Source of the DNA: Variovorax boronicumulans NBRC 103145
GTDB lineage: Bacteria > Pseudomonadota > Gammaproteobacteria > Burkholderiales > Burkholderiaceae_C
Direction of reading: 5' to 3'
Assembly: GCF_001591345.1 (NCBI RefSeq)
Contig: NZ_BCUS01000001.1
Span: 62,001-126,000, forward strand
Length of the DNA stretch: 64,000 nucleotides
Shown here: positions 1 through 9,919 of the stretch, piece by piece
How positions within the stretch are numbered: position 1 is the first letter of the stretch
Layout: every line of letters begins with the position of its first letter
Notes under the pieces: model-generated
The model's input: only the letters and a program-made list of their open reading frames with translations
What the model was told of the DNA's origin: nothing
Database searches by the model: none
Program-made: the position numbers and the translations under genes

Positions 1-208
1 TTTCCAGGTCTTTCACGTGGCGGCTCACGGTCGAGGTGCCTATGTTCAGCTCCAGTTCGGCCGCCGCCATGCCGCCGCAGTCGACCACGCTCTTGAACAC
101 CTTGAGCAGGCGCAGGTCCATGTCGCTGAGCTGCCCCAGCACGGCGCGGTTGCGGGTGCCCTGGGCAGCGGTTTCGTCGGCGGGCGAGGCCTTGGCCTTT
201 ACTTGCAT
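1..208 (-). CDS. LysR-family transcriptional regulator, N-terminal part (cut by window edge)
   Basis: The first 69 codons of a leftward gene. After about 20 polar residues comes a typical LysR winged-helix start: MDLRLLKVFKSVVDCGG, then a recognition-helix region ending TSTVSRHVKDLE. This is the pattern of LysR DNA-binding domains, though the turn AAAELELNIGTS is slightly unusual (Gly-Met-Ala where most have a Phe-Ser-Ala type). The effector-binding half lies outside the window. It is divergent from the aminotransferase/semialdehyde dehydrogenase pair with 107 bases between the start codons, so by the usual LysR layout it probably controls that pair. The chosen ATG is the only in-frame ATG before the HTH. 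The family call is firm; the inducer is not known. Confidence 0.8.
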   Translation of the reverse strand, partial: MQVKAKASPADETAAQGTRNRAVLGQLSDMDLRLLKVFKSVVDCGGMAAAELELNIGTSTVSRHVKDLE

Positions 209-214
209 GAATCG

Positions 215-229
215 TCAAGTGAACATTGA
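215..229. promoter_or_regulatory. Possible LysR-type operator between divergent genes
   Basis: TCAA-N7-TTGA, a short interrupted dyad just upstream of the LysR start codon. LysR proteins commonly bind T-N11-A-like dyads in such divergent spacers. The arms are only 4 bp, so this may be chance. Confidence 0.25.
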
Positions 230-315
230 TATTGCGCCATTCTCCACACTGAAGGGTCTGCGAACAATCGGCGCATCCCTTCACCCCTCGGAGCCCGCCT
301 TGCGCGGGATGCGCC

Positions 316-1671
316 ATGACCCTCGCCACACCCGCTATCGAACCCACGCCCACCGCGCGCACCGACGCCGCCTGGCTCGAGGCGCACTGGATGCCCTACA
401 CCGGCAACCGCAACTTCAAGGCCGATCCGCGGATCATCGTGGAGGCCAAGGGCGCCTACTTCACCGACAACGACGGCCGCAAGATCTTCGACGGCCTGTC
501 GGGCCTGTGGTGCTCGGGCCTGGGCCATGGCCGCCCCGAGATCACCGAGGCGGTGAGCCGCCAGATCGCCAAGCTCGACTACTCGCCCGCCTTCCAGTTC
601 GGCCACCCGCTCTCGTTCGAACTGGCCAACAAGATCAAGGAACTGACGCCCGCCGGCCTGGACTACGTGTTCTTCACCGGCTCGGGCTCCGAAGCCGCCG
701 ACACCTCGCTGAAGATGGCGCGCGCCTACTGGCGCACCAAGGGCCAGGCCGGCAAGACGCGCCTGATCGGCCGCGAGAAGGGCTACCACGGCGTGAACTA
801 CGGCGGCATCTCGGTGGGCGGCATCGCGGCCAACCGCAAGCTGTTCGGCCAGGGCGTCGAGGCCGACCACCTGCCGCACACGCAGCTGGCCAGCAATGCC
901 TTCTCGCGCGGCATGCCCGAAAGCGGCGCCGAGCTGGCCGACCGCCTGCTCGACCTCATTGCGCTGCACGACGCCTCGACCATCGCGGCCGTGATCGTGG
1001 AGCCCTTCGCGGGTTCAGCCGGCGTGGTGATTCCGCCCAAGGGCTACCTGAAGCGCCTGCGCGACATCTGCACGGCGCACAACATCCTGCTGATTTTTGA
1101 CGAAGTGATCACCGGGTTCGGCCGCTGCGGCGCGCTCACGGGCGCCGATGCCTTCGGCGTCACGCCCGACATCATGAACATCGCCAAGCAGGTCACCAAC
1201 GGCGCGCAGCCGCTGGGCGCCGTGGTGGCCAGCAAGGACATCTACGACACCTTCATGGCCGCCGGCGGCCCCGAGTACATGCTCGAGTTCCCGCACGGCT
1301 ACACCTACGGCGCGCACCCCGTGGCCTGCGCCGCCGGCATCGCCGCGCTCGACGTGCTGCAGAAGGAAGACATGATCGGCCGCGTGCAGACGCTGGCCCC
1401 GCACTTCGAGAACGCCGTGCACAGCCTGAAGGGCAGCAAGCACGTGGCCGACATCCGCAACTACGGCCTCGCCGCCGGCATCACCATCGCCGCGCTGCCG
1501 GGCGAGCCCGCACGCCGTCCCTACGAGATCGCGATGAACTGCTGGAAGAAGGGCTTCTACGTGCGCTACGGCGGCGACACGATCCAGCTCGCACCGCCCT
1601 TCATCGCCGAGAAGGCCGAGATCGACCGCATGGTCAACGCCCTCGCCGACGCCCTCGCCGAAACCAACTGA
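316..1671 (+). CDS. Omega-amino acid:pyruvate aminotransferase (class III, beta-alanine type)
   Basis: A 451-residue fold-type I PLP aminotransferase of class III. Visible landmarks: the N-terminal MPYTGNRNFK, the GSGSEAADTSLK phosphate-binding turn, the cofactor-binding Asp262 in LLIFDEVITGFGR, and the Schiff-base Lys291 in IAKQVTNGAQPLG. This matches beta-alanine:pyruvate aminotransferases in length and motif order. Such enzymes move the omega-amino group of beta-alanine or similar amines to pyruvate, giving malonate semialdehyde and alanine. The next gene, 22 bases downstream, is the dehydrogenase that would consume that semialdehyde. Start at ATG 316 follows the family N-terminus. The exact amine donor (beta-alanine, taurine-like or aromatic amine) cannot be read from the sequence. 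Confidence 0.9.
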   Translation: MTLATPAIEPTPTARTDAAWLEAHWMPYTGNRNFKADPRIIVEAKGAYFTDNDGRKIFDGLSGLWCSGLGHGRPEITEAVSRQIAKLDYSPAFQFGHPLSFELANKIKELTPAGLDYVFFTGSGSEAADTSLKMARAYWRTKGQAGKTRLIGREKGYHGVNYGGISVGGIAANRKLFGQGVEADHLPHTQLASNAFSRGMPESGAELADRLLDLIALHDASTIAAVIVEPFAGSAGVVIPPKGYLKRLRDICTAHNILLIFDEVITGFGRCGALTGADAFGVTPDIMNIAKQVTNGAQPLGAVVASKDIYDTFMAAGGPEYMLEFPHGYTYGAHPVACAAGIAALDVLQKEDMIGRVQTLAPHFENAVHSLKGSKHVADIRNYGLAAGITIAALPGEPARRPYEIAMNCWKKGFYVRYGGDTIQLAPPFIAEKAEIDRMVNALADALAETN

Positions 1672-1693
1672 TCCCCTTTCGAGACATCCACAC

Positions 1694-3211
1694 ATGCAAC
1701 ACGACAAGAACGTCACCGCCACCATCGGCCACTTCATCGACGGCAAGCACGTCGGCGGCGGCAGCCGCGTGCAGCCGGTGTTCGACCCCGCCACCGGCCT
1801 GTCGGCCAAGAGCGTCGCGCTCGCCGACAAGCTCACGGTCGAGCAGGCCATCGCTTCGGCGCAGGCCGCCTTCCCGGCCTGGCGCAACACGCCGCCGCTC
1901 AAGCGCGCCCGCGTGATGAGCCGCCTGAAGACGCTGCTCGAAGAAAACGCCGACACCATCGCCGCGCTGATCACCGCCGAACACGGCAAGGTGCTGGCCG
2001 ACGCGCACGGCGAGCTGCAGCGCGGCATCGAGAACGTCGAGTACGCCAGCTACGTGCCCGAGCTGCTCAAGGGCGAGCACAGCAAGAACGTCGGCCCGTC
2101 GATCGACTCGTGGAGCGAGTTCCAGGCGATGGGCGTGGCGGCCGGCATCACGCCGTTCAACTTCCCGGTCATGGTGCCGCTGTGGATGTGGCCGATGGCC
2201 GTGGCCTGCGGCAACACCTTCGTGCTCAAGCCCTCGGAGCGCACGCCCTCCTCCACGCTGTTCATGGCCGAACTCGCGCTTCAGGCCGGCCTGCCGCCGG
2301 GCGTGCTGAACGTGGTCAACGGCGACAAGGAAGCGGTCGACACGCTGCTGATGGACCGCCGCGTGAAGGCCGTGAGCTTCGTGGGCTCCACGCCCATCGC
2401 CGAATACATCTACACCACGGGCACGGCCCACGGCAAGCGCGTGCAGGCACTCGGCGGCGCCAAGAACCACGCGGTGGTGATGCCTGATGCCGACATCGGC
2501 AACGCCGTGAGCGCGCTCATGGGCGCGGCCTACGGCTCGTGCGGCGAGCGCTGCATGGCGATCCCGCTGGTGGTGGCCGTGGGCGACGCCACGGCCGACG
2601 CGGTGGTCGAAGGCCTGAAGGTCGAGATCGCCAAGATGAAGGTCGGCCCCGGCACCGACAACGGCAACGACATGGGCCCGCTGGTCACCCAGCCGCACTT
2701 CGAGAAGGTCAAGGCCTTCGTCGACGCGGGCGTGGCCGCCGGCGCCAAGCTGGTGGTCGACGGCCGCGGCATCCAGGTCGAAGGCCACGAAGGCGGCTAC
2801 TACCTGGGCGCCTGCCTGTTCGACCACGTCAAGCCCGGCATGACGATCTACCAGGAAGAAATCTTCGGCCCGGTGCTCGGCGTGGTGCGCGTGAAGACGC
2901 TGCAGGAGGCGATGGACCTGATCGACGCGCACGAGTACGGCAACGGCACCTGCATCTTCACGCGCGACGGCGAGGCCGCGCGCTGGTTCAGCGACAACAT
3001 CCAGGTCGGCATGGTCGGCATCAACGTGCCGCTGCCGGTGCCCGTGGCCTACCACTCGTTCGGCGGCTGGAAGCGTTCGCTGTTCGGCGACCTGCACGCC
3101 TACGGCCCCGACGCCGTGCGCTTCTACACCAAGCGCAAGACCGTCACGCAGCGCTGGCCCTCGGCCGGCGTGCGCGAGGGCACGATGTTCTCGTTCCCCT
3201 CGAACCGTTGA
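1694..3211 (+). CDS. mmsA: CoA-acylating methylmalonate/malonate-semialdehyde dehydrogenase
   Basis: A 505-residue NAD-dependent aldehyde dehydrogenase. Catalytic Cys287 sits in GERCMAIP, the signature of the CoA-acylating methylmalonate-semialdehyde dehydrogenase subfamily, rather than the GQ(R/V)C of ordinary aldehyde dehydrogenases. The N-terminus HFIDGKHVGG and the TPFNFPVMVPLWMWP block also fit. The enzyme oxidises malonate or methylmalonate semialdehyde with CoA to acetyl- or propionyl-CoA with loss of CO2. It is transcribed with the upstream aminotransferase (22-base spacer), forming a two-step omega-amino acid breakdown unit. Its end is 15 bases from the stop of the convergent FAD oxidase, with no clear terminator between. 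Confidence 0.92.
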   Translation: MQHDKNVTATIGHFIDGKHVGGGSRVQPVFDPATGLSAKSVALADKLTVEQAIASAQAAFPAWRNTPPLKRARVMSRLKTLLEENADTIAALITAEHGKVLADAHGELQRGIENVEYASYVPELLKGEHSKNVGPSIDSWSEFQAMGVAAGITPFNFPVMVPLWMWPMAVACGNTFVLKPSERTPSSTLFMAELALQAGLPPGVLNVVNGDKEAVDTLLMDRRVKAVSFVGSTPIAEYIYTTGTAHGKRVQALGGAKNHAVVMPDADIGNAVSALMGAAYGSCGERCMAIPLVVAVGDATADAVVEGLKVEIAKMKVGPGTDNGNDMGPLVTQPHFEKVKAFVDAGVAAGAKLVVDGRGIQVEGHEGGYYLGACLFDHVKPGMTIYQEEIFGPVLGVVRVKTLQEAMDLIDAHEYGNGTCIFTRDGEAARWFSDNIQVGMVGINVPLPVPVAYHSFGGWKRSLFGDLHAYGPDAVRFYTKRKTVTQRWPSAGVREGTMFSFPSNR

Positions 3212-3226
3212 TGCGGTCTCCGCAGG

Positions 3227-4615
3227 TCAGGCCTTATCAGCCTTGCCTGCGGCGTTCGCGAGCTTGCTGAGCATGCGGTCCACCAGCCATGGCTGGCGGT
3301 CCTCATCCTCAGCGCGTTCCTTGCGGCGGATCGCGTTGCGCACGACGATCGAGCCCACATAGCGCATCGGCTCCGGCGGAAAGTAGCCCAGCGGCCCGTT
3401 CGTGATCGGGCTGCGCGTCCATGCGTTGTCCTGGTCGAGCACCAGCGACGACAGGATCTGCCCACCCATGTAGGTCGGCCCCACCCCATTGCCCGAGTAG
3501 CCGAAGCCGTAGTAGATGTGCGGCGCGCCGTCGAGCCTGCCGAAGAACGGAAAGCCCGTCACCGAGCGGTCGGACGGGCCGTTCCAGCTGGCGGTGATCG
3601 GCGTATTGCTCAATGCCGGGAAGAACGAATGCAGGGCCTGCGTGAGCTCGCCCTCGTACGGCGAGCGCTCGTCGAACACCTTGGCCATGCGACCACCCCA
3701 CGCGAAGGTGTTGCCGCCCTTGCCCAGCATGATGCGGCCGTCGACCGTGCTGCGGTAGTAGTACACGAAGGTGCGCGAGTCGAGCACCGACACGCCGTCG
3801 GTCAGGCCGATCTGATGCAGCAGCTCCGGGCAGCGCTCGGTGATGATCATGTCGCTCGACACGATGGCGATGGTCCGCTCGAACTGCGGGAAGCGGCTGG
3901 CCATCCACGCATTCATCGCGAGCACCAGTTTCTTCGCACGCACGCGCCCGGTGGGCGTGTGCACCAGCACGGGCTGGTCGGTGCTGAAGTCGAGCATCGG
4001 CGTGCGCTCGTGGATGCGGATGCCCATGGCCAGCGCCACGCGCCGCAGCCCGCGCACCAGCTTGCCCGGGTGCACGGTGGCGGCGATCGGCGAGTACACG
4101 CCGGCCAGGTTGCGCGCCGAGCCCGAGCGCCGCGCCACCTCGTCGGGTGGCAGCGCGTGGTACGAGTGGATGCCGCGCGCCTCCAGCGCCTGCATCATCG
4201 GATCGAGCGTGCCGATCTGCGCCTGCGAGGTCGCGGTGTAGAGCGTGCCGTCGCGCCGCAGCTCGGCGTCGATGCCGTGCGCCGCGCAGAAGTCGGCGAT
4301 GTGCCCCACCGCCGCTTCCGACGCCTTCACGAGACGCACCGCCTCGTCTTCGCCGAACAGCCGCCGCAGGGTCAGGAACTTGGCCGACCAGGTGAGCAGG
4401 CAACCGCCGTTGCGCCCGCTCGCACCGGCGCCGCACAGGTCGCTTTCGAGAATGACGATGTCGAGCGCGGGCGCCTGCAGCTTGGCCTGGATGGCCGTCC
4501 ACAGGCCGGTGAAGCCGCCGCCGACGATGCAGACGTCGGCGCTGGTTTCACCTTGCAGCGCCGGTGCCAGATCGCCGTCGTTGAAGAGCGCTTGTTCGAT
4601 CCAGAAGGGGCGCAT
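3227..4615 (-). CDS. FAD-dependent amine oxidase of the phosphonate cluster (DAO superfamily)
   Basis: A 462-residue DAO-type flavoprotein. Residues about 28-38 hold the dinucleotide fold CIVGGGFTGLWTA, followed by GAGASGRNGG, the turn shared with gamma-glutamylputrescine oxidoreductase (PuuB) and related amine oxidases. YGFGYSGNGVGPTYMGG near the C-terminus is the second FAD contact. It is the last gene of the leftward phosphonate run, 9 bases after the HD-domain oxygenase gene. Recurrent FAD oxidases of phosphonate clusters have been reported to release phosphonoacetaldehyde from aminoethylphosphonate or its N-methyl form; I infer a similar job here from position only. It could instead act on another primary or secondary amine. 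Start at ATG 4615 keeps the whole FAD fold. Confidence 0.8.
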   Translation of the reverse strand: MRPFWIEQALFNDGDLAPALQGETSADVCIVGGGFTGLWTAIQAKLQAPALDIVILESDLCGAGASGRNGGCLLTWSAKFLTLRRLFGEDEAVRLVKASEAAVGHIADFCAAHGIDAELRRDGTLYTATSQAQIGTLDPMMQALEARGIHSYHALPPDEVARRSGSARNLAGVYSPIAATVHPGKLVRGLRRVALAMGIRIHERTPMLDFSTDQPVLVHTPTGRVRAKKLVLAMNAWMASRFPQFERTIAIVSSDMIITERCPELLHQIGLTDGVSVLDSRTFVYYYRSTVDGRIMLGKGGNTFAWGGRMAKVFDERSPYEGELTQALHSFFPALSNTPITASWNGPSDRSVTGFPFFGRLDGAPHIYYGFGYSGNGVGPTYMGGQILSSLVLDQDNAWTRSPITNGPLGYFPPEPMRYVGSIVVRNAIRRKERAEDEDRQPWLVDRMLSKLANAAGKADKA

Positions 4616-4624
4616 CCGTGTGCC

Positions 4625-5197
4625 TTAAGCGGTGGTGAGGGCTTGCCGGTGTTCGGCGGAACTGATCTCGAGGTGGCGCACGAAGTGCGCGAGGCCAGGC
4701 ATGTCGGCATCGGCCAGCTTGGCCGTGTCGTCCCACTGCCGCAGGCGCACTGCGTCCATTGCATACGGCAGCGTCTCGAAGGCGTTGGCCTGCGCCTCGT
4801 CGAAGACGCCGCCCTGCAGTTGCAGGCTGCGCTTCGAGTCGGGCGACAGCGCCTCCAGGTAGCCGGGCACGCGCGCGCACAGGAATCGCTTGGCGTCCAC
4901 ATGCAGCCGGATCGGCTCCAGCGTGGCCGGACCGAACAGCGCGCGCAGGAACGGCAGGCAGCGGTACTGGTGCAGGTCGTCCAGCCCCTGCTGCGTCGGC
5001 GTGCCACCGAAGTCGTGCAGCAGGTGGCCCAGGTCGTGCAGCAGGGCGGCGGCGATCAGCGCACTGTCCGCGCCCTCCTGCTCGGCCAGGTGCGCGGACT
5101 GCAGCGCGTGCTCCAGCTGCGTGACCGGCTCGCCGTCGTACTGCGCATGGCCCTTGGTCTCGAAGAGGCCGACGATGTCGGGGATGCTGAGGCTCAT
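4625..5197 (-). CDS. PhnZ-like HD-domain phosphonate oxygenase
   Basis: A 190-residue HD-domain protein of the family tied to phosphonate operons. Counting from the ATG, all residues of the PhnZ diiron site have plausible equivalents: His30, His54-Asp55, His58, His76, His99 and Asp156. Tyr20 and Glu23 correspond to the PhnZ substrate-gating residues. PhnZ cleaves (R)-2-amino-1-hydroxyethylphosphonate with O2 into glycine and phosphate. The gene lies 2 bases after phnY and 9 before the FAD oxidase, so it is co-transcribed. The usual partner, the alpha-ketoglutarate-dependent hydroxylase that makes the hydroxy substrate, is not present in the window. Some members of this family have no proven activity, so the function is likely but inferred. 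Confidence 0.8.
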   Translation of the reverse strand: MSLSIPDIVGLFETKGHAQYDGEPVTQLEHALQSAHLAEQEGADSALIAAALLHDLGHLLHDFGGTPTQQGLDDLHQYRCLPFLRALFGPATLEPIRLHVDAKRFLCARVPGYLEALSPDSKRSLQLQGGVFDEAQANAFETLPYAMDAVRLRQWDDTAKLADADMPGLAHFVRHLEISSAEHRQALTTA

Positions 5198-5199
5198 GG

Positions 5200-6648
5200 T
5201 TACCAGGGCAGCGAGTAGGTCTTGGTGTTGGTGAAGCTTTTCATCGCTTCGAGCACGCCTTCCTTGTAGCCCAGGCCCGAGTCCTTGATGCCGCCGAAGG
5301 GCGTGAGCTCCAGGCGGTAGCCCGGCACCTCGCGCACGTTGACGCTGCCCACGTTCAGCTCGCGGATGAAGCGCGTGATGTAGTCCAGCCGGTTGGTGCA
5401 GATCGAGGACGACAGGCCGTAGGCCGTGCCGTTGGAGATGCGGATCGCCTCGTCGATGTTCTTGAAGCGGATGACCGGCGACACGGGGCCGAAGGTCTCG
5501 TGCTTGGCGACGGTCATCTCGGGGTCGACGTGGTCGAGCACGGTGGGCGAGTACAGCGCACCGCGGCGTTCGTTGCCGTACAGGAGCTTGGCGCCGGCGG
5601 CGATGGCTTCGTTCACGACCGCTTCGAATTGCTTGGCCGCTGCTTCATCGATCACGGTGCCCATGTCGGTGTCGGGGTCCATCGGGTCGCCGTATTTCAG
5701 TGCGCGGGTCTTCTCGACCAGCAGCTCGACGAAACGATCAGCCACGGCCTCGTGCACCAGCATGCGCTTCACCGCCGTGCAGCGCTGCCCCGAGTTCTTG
5801 TAAGAACCATTGGCAGCCAGCGTCGCCGCCTCCTCGATGTCCGCGTCTTCCATCACGATGATCGGGTCATTGCCACCCAGCTCCAAAATCTGGCGCTTGT
5901 AGGTGGCCTTGCCCGCGATGTACTTGCCGATGGGCACGCCACCCGTAAAGGTGACGAGGTCGACGTCGGCATTGGTCAGCAGCTCGTCGGCGATCTCCTT
6001 CGGGTCACCCGTGAGCACCGACAGCATCTGCGGCGGCAGGCCGGCTTCGTACAGGATGTCGGCCAGCAGGAAGGCCGTGAGCGGCGTCTTCTCGCTGGGT
6101 TTGAGCACGATGCGGTTGTTGGTCGCAATGGCCGGCGCCACCTTGTGGATCACCTGGTTCAGCGGGTGGTTGAACGGCGTGATGGCGGTGATGGCGCCCA
6201 GGAGCGGCTCGCGCATCGTGTAGACCTTGCGGCTCTTGCCGTGGTGCGTGAGGTCGCAGGAGAACACCTGGCCGTCGTCCACCAGCGCCTGGTTGGCGGC
6301 GAACAGCAGCACGTCGGAGGCGCGGCCCACTTCGTACAGCGAGTCCTTGCGCGACAGGCCCGACTCGAGCGTGATGGTGCGCGACATCTCGTCCAGGCGC
6401 GAGGCGATGATCTCGCCGGCGCGCATGAGGATCTTGTAGCGCTCGTAGCGCGTGAGCGTGGGCTTGTAGTCGCGGGCGATGCGCAGGGCGTTGCGCACGT
6501 CGTCCAGCGTGGCCTTGGGCACGGTGGCGATCACTTCGCCGGTGTACGGGTAGGTGACCTCGATGGTGCGGTCGCGGTGGACTTTCTCGCCCGCGATGCG
6601 CAGGGCTTCGCGGTGGACGGTGCCTGGCTTCAGGATGGCTTGGCTCAT
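5200..6648 (-). CDS. phnY: Phosphonoacetaldehyde dehydrogenase
   Basis: A 482-residue NAD(P)-dependent aldehyde dehydrogenase. Catalytic Cys290 lies in SGQRCTAVKR, the general base Glu in LELGGNDPI, and the cofactor region in TPFNHPLNQVIHKVAPAIA. The N-terminal block and TVHREALRIAGE fit the phosphonoacetaldehyde dehydrogenase subfamily. It would oxidise phosphonoacetaldehyde, made by PhnW, to phosphonoacetate. The downstream product is the substrate of PhnA, encoded just upstream (21-base gap), so the two steps are co-transcribed. This PhnY is unrelated to the oxygenase also called PhnY (PhnY*). Start at ATG 6648. Confidence 0.9.
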   Translation of the reverse strand: MSQAILKPGTVHREALRIAGEKVHRDRTIEVTYPYTGEVIATVPKATLDDVRNALRIARDYKPTLTRYERYKILMRAGEIIASRLDEMSRTITLESGLSRKDSLYEVGRASDVLLFAANQALVDDGQVFSCDLTHHGKSRKVYTMREPLLGAITAITPFNHPLNQVIHKVAPAIATNNRIVLKPSEKTPLTAFLLADILYEAGLPPQMLSVLTGDPKEIADELLTNADVDLVTFTGGVPIGKYIAGKATYKRQILELGGNDPIIVMEDADIEEAATLAANGSYKNSGQRCTAVKRMLVHEAVADRFVELLVEKTRALKYGDPMDPDTDMGTVIDEAAAKQFEAVVNEAIAAGAKLLYGNERRGALYSPTVLDHVDPEMTVAKHETFGPVSPVIRFKNIDEAIRISNGTAYGLSSSICTNRLDYITRFIRELNVGSVNVREVPGYRLELTPFGGIKDSGLGYKEGVLEAMKSFTNTKTYSLPW

Positions 6649-6669
6649 GAGTGCTTGCTCCGTGCGGTG

Positions 6670-8644
<1,975 letters not shown>

Positions 8645-8672
8645 GGGGCGTATTTTCCCGAAGGATCGTCAA

Positions 8673-8696
8673 CTGTCAACAATTTTTTATTGACAG
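8673..8696. promoter_or_regulatory. Predicted PhnR operator (CTGTCAA / TTGACAG dyad)
   Basis: Arms CTGTCAA at 8673-8679 and TTGACAG at 8690-8696 are perfect reverse complements around a 10-base AT-rich centre. The right arm contains the -35 hexamer of the rightward transport operon and the left arm a TTGACA read leftward. A further half copy, GTCAAC, lies at 8668-8673. Such placement suits repression of both arms by the neighbouring GntR protein. Binding is inferred. Confidence 0.55.
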
Positions 8697-8718
8697 TCAT
8701 CAATCAGCAACCTACATT
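8690..8718 (+). promoter_or_regulatory. Sigma-70-type promoter of the aminoethylphosphonate transport operon
   Basis: TTGACA (8690-8695), a 17-base spacer, then TACATT (8713-8718). The -35 is consensus and the spacing ideal. Transcription would start near 8725, about 80 bases before the ATG of the binding protein. Confidence 0.6.
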
Positions 8719-8804
8719 GCAAACACCGGATGGCGTTGCCCACCCTCGCGCCGGCGCCAGCCCTCACCCTTCTTCAGTGACAGCCAGCCTTTCAGGAGAA
8801 ACAG

Positions 8805-9842
8805 ATGACGATGAAACAAAGCACGCGCCGTCTCACGGCCGCCCTGTGTGTTGCGGCCCTCGGCCTCGTGTCCGGCAGTGCGTGGGCGCAAAAGACGCCG
8901 CTCCTGGTCTACACGGCGCTCGAGACCGACGCCATGAAGCTCTACAAGGACGCGTTCGAGAAGGCCAACCCCGACATCGAGGTGAAGTGGGTGCGCGACT
9001 CCACCGGCATCGTCACCGCCAAGCTGCTGGCCGAAAAAGCCAACCCGCAGGCCGACGTGGTGGCCGGCCTGGCCGCCAGCAGCCTGGCGCTGCTGCAGCA
9101 GGAAGGCATGCTGCTTCCTTATGAGCCCAAGGGCTTCAAGGAGCTGAACCCCGCGTACTCCGACGCCGCGCGCCCGCCCGCCTGGGTCGGCATGGACGTG
9201 TGGGCCGCCACCATCTGCTTCAACACGGTCGAGGCCAAAAAGCTCGGCCTGCCCAAGCCCGAGAGCTGGAAGGACCTGACCAAGCCCGTCTACAAGGGCA
9301 CGATCTCGATGCCGCACCCCGCCTCCAGCGGCACGGGCTACCTCGACGTGTCGTACTGGCTGCAGAACATGGGCGACGCCGAAGGCTGGAAGTACATGGA
9401 CGCGCTGCACCAGAACATCGCGCAGTACGTGCACTCGGGCTCCAAGCCCTGCAAGCAGGCGGGCGCGGGCGAGTTCCCCATCGGCATCTCGTTCGAGTTC
9501 CGCGCGCACCAGGTGAAGAAGTCGGGCGCGCCGGTCGACCTGATCTTCCCCAAGGAAGGCCTGGGCTGGGACATCGAGGCCACCAGCCTCATGAAGACCA
9601 GCACGAAGCTGGCGCAGGGCAAGCGCTTTGCCGACTGGATGGCGAGCAAGGAGGCCAACCAGATCAGCGCGCGCTGGTGGGCCGTGGTGGCCTACCCAGG
9701 CGTGGTCTCCAAGCTGGAAGGCATTCCGGACAACTACGAGAAGCTGCTGGCCAAGAACGACCTGAACTGGGCTGCGAAAAACCGCGAACGCATCCTCGCT
9801 GAATGGAGCAAGCGCTACGAAGGCAAGGCTGAGCCCAAATAA
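8805..9842 (+). CDS. phnS: 2-aminoethylphosphonate ABC transporter, substrate-binding protein
   Basis: A 345-residue periplasmic iron/thiamine-type binding protein. It has a Sec signal peptide with cleavage expected after ALGLVSGSAWA (about residue 28), then LLVYTALETDAMKLYKDAFEKA and DSTGIVTAKLLAEKANPQADV, typical of extracellular binding family 1/6 proteins. An AGGAG sits 6 bases before the ATG at 8805. It belongs to the set found beside phnW/phnY/phnA in Burkholderiales and should capture aminoethylphosphonate. The ATPase and permease genes follow. A short stem-loop separates it from the ATPase gene, which often allows more binding protein than membrane components to be made. Confidence 0.87.
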   Translation: MTMKQSTRRLTAALCVAALGLVSGSAWAQKTPLLVYTALETDAMKLYKDAFEKANPDIEVKWVRDSTGIVTAKLLAEKANPQADVVAGLAASSLALLQQEGMLLPYEPKGFKELNPAYSDAARPPAWVGMDVWAATICFNTVEAKKLGLPKPESWKDLTKPVYKGTISMPHPASSGTGYLDVSYWLQNMGDAEGWKYMDALHQNIAQYVHSGSKPCKQAGAGEFPIGISFEFRAHQVKKSGAPVDLIFPKEGLGWDIEATSLMKTSTKLAQGKRFADWMASKEANQISARWWAVVAYPGVVSKLEGIPDNYEKLLAKNDLNWAAKNRERILAEWSKRYEGKAEPK

Positions 9843-9849
9843 GCCCGAC

Positions 9850-9880
9850 GGCATCCCCCGGTTTTCAATTCAAGGGTGCC
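9850..9880 (+). promoter_or_regulatory. Intercistronic stem-loop after the binding-protein gene
   Basis: GGCATCC (9850-9856) pairs with GGGTGCC (9874-9880), seven pairs including one G-T wobble, with a 17-base loop. There is no T-run, so it is more likely an mRNA stabiliser or partial attenuator than a full terminator. Confidence 0.35.
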
Positions 9881-9919
9881 GCCGCAGCTGGTGACGCCCT
9901 CCAACGACGAGTGCGAAAA

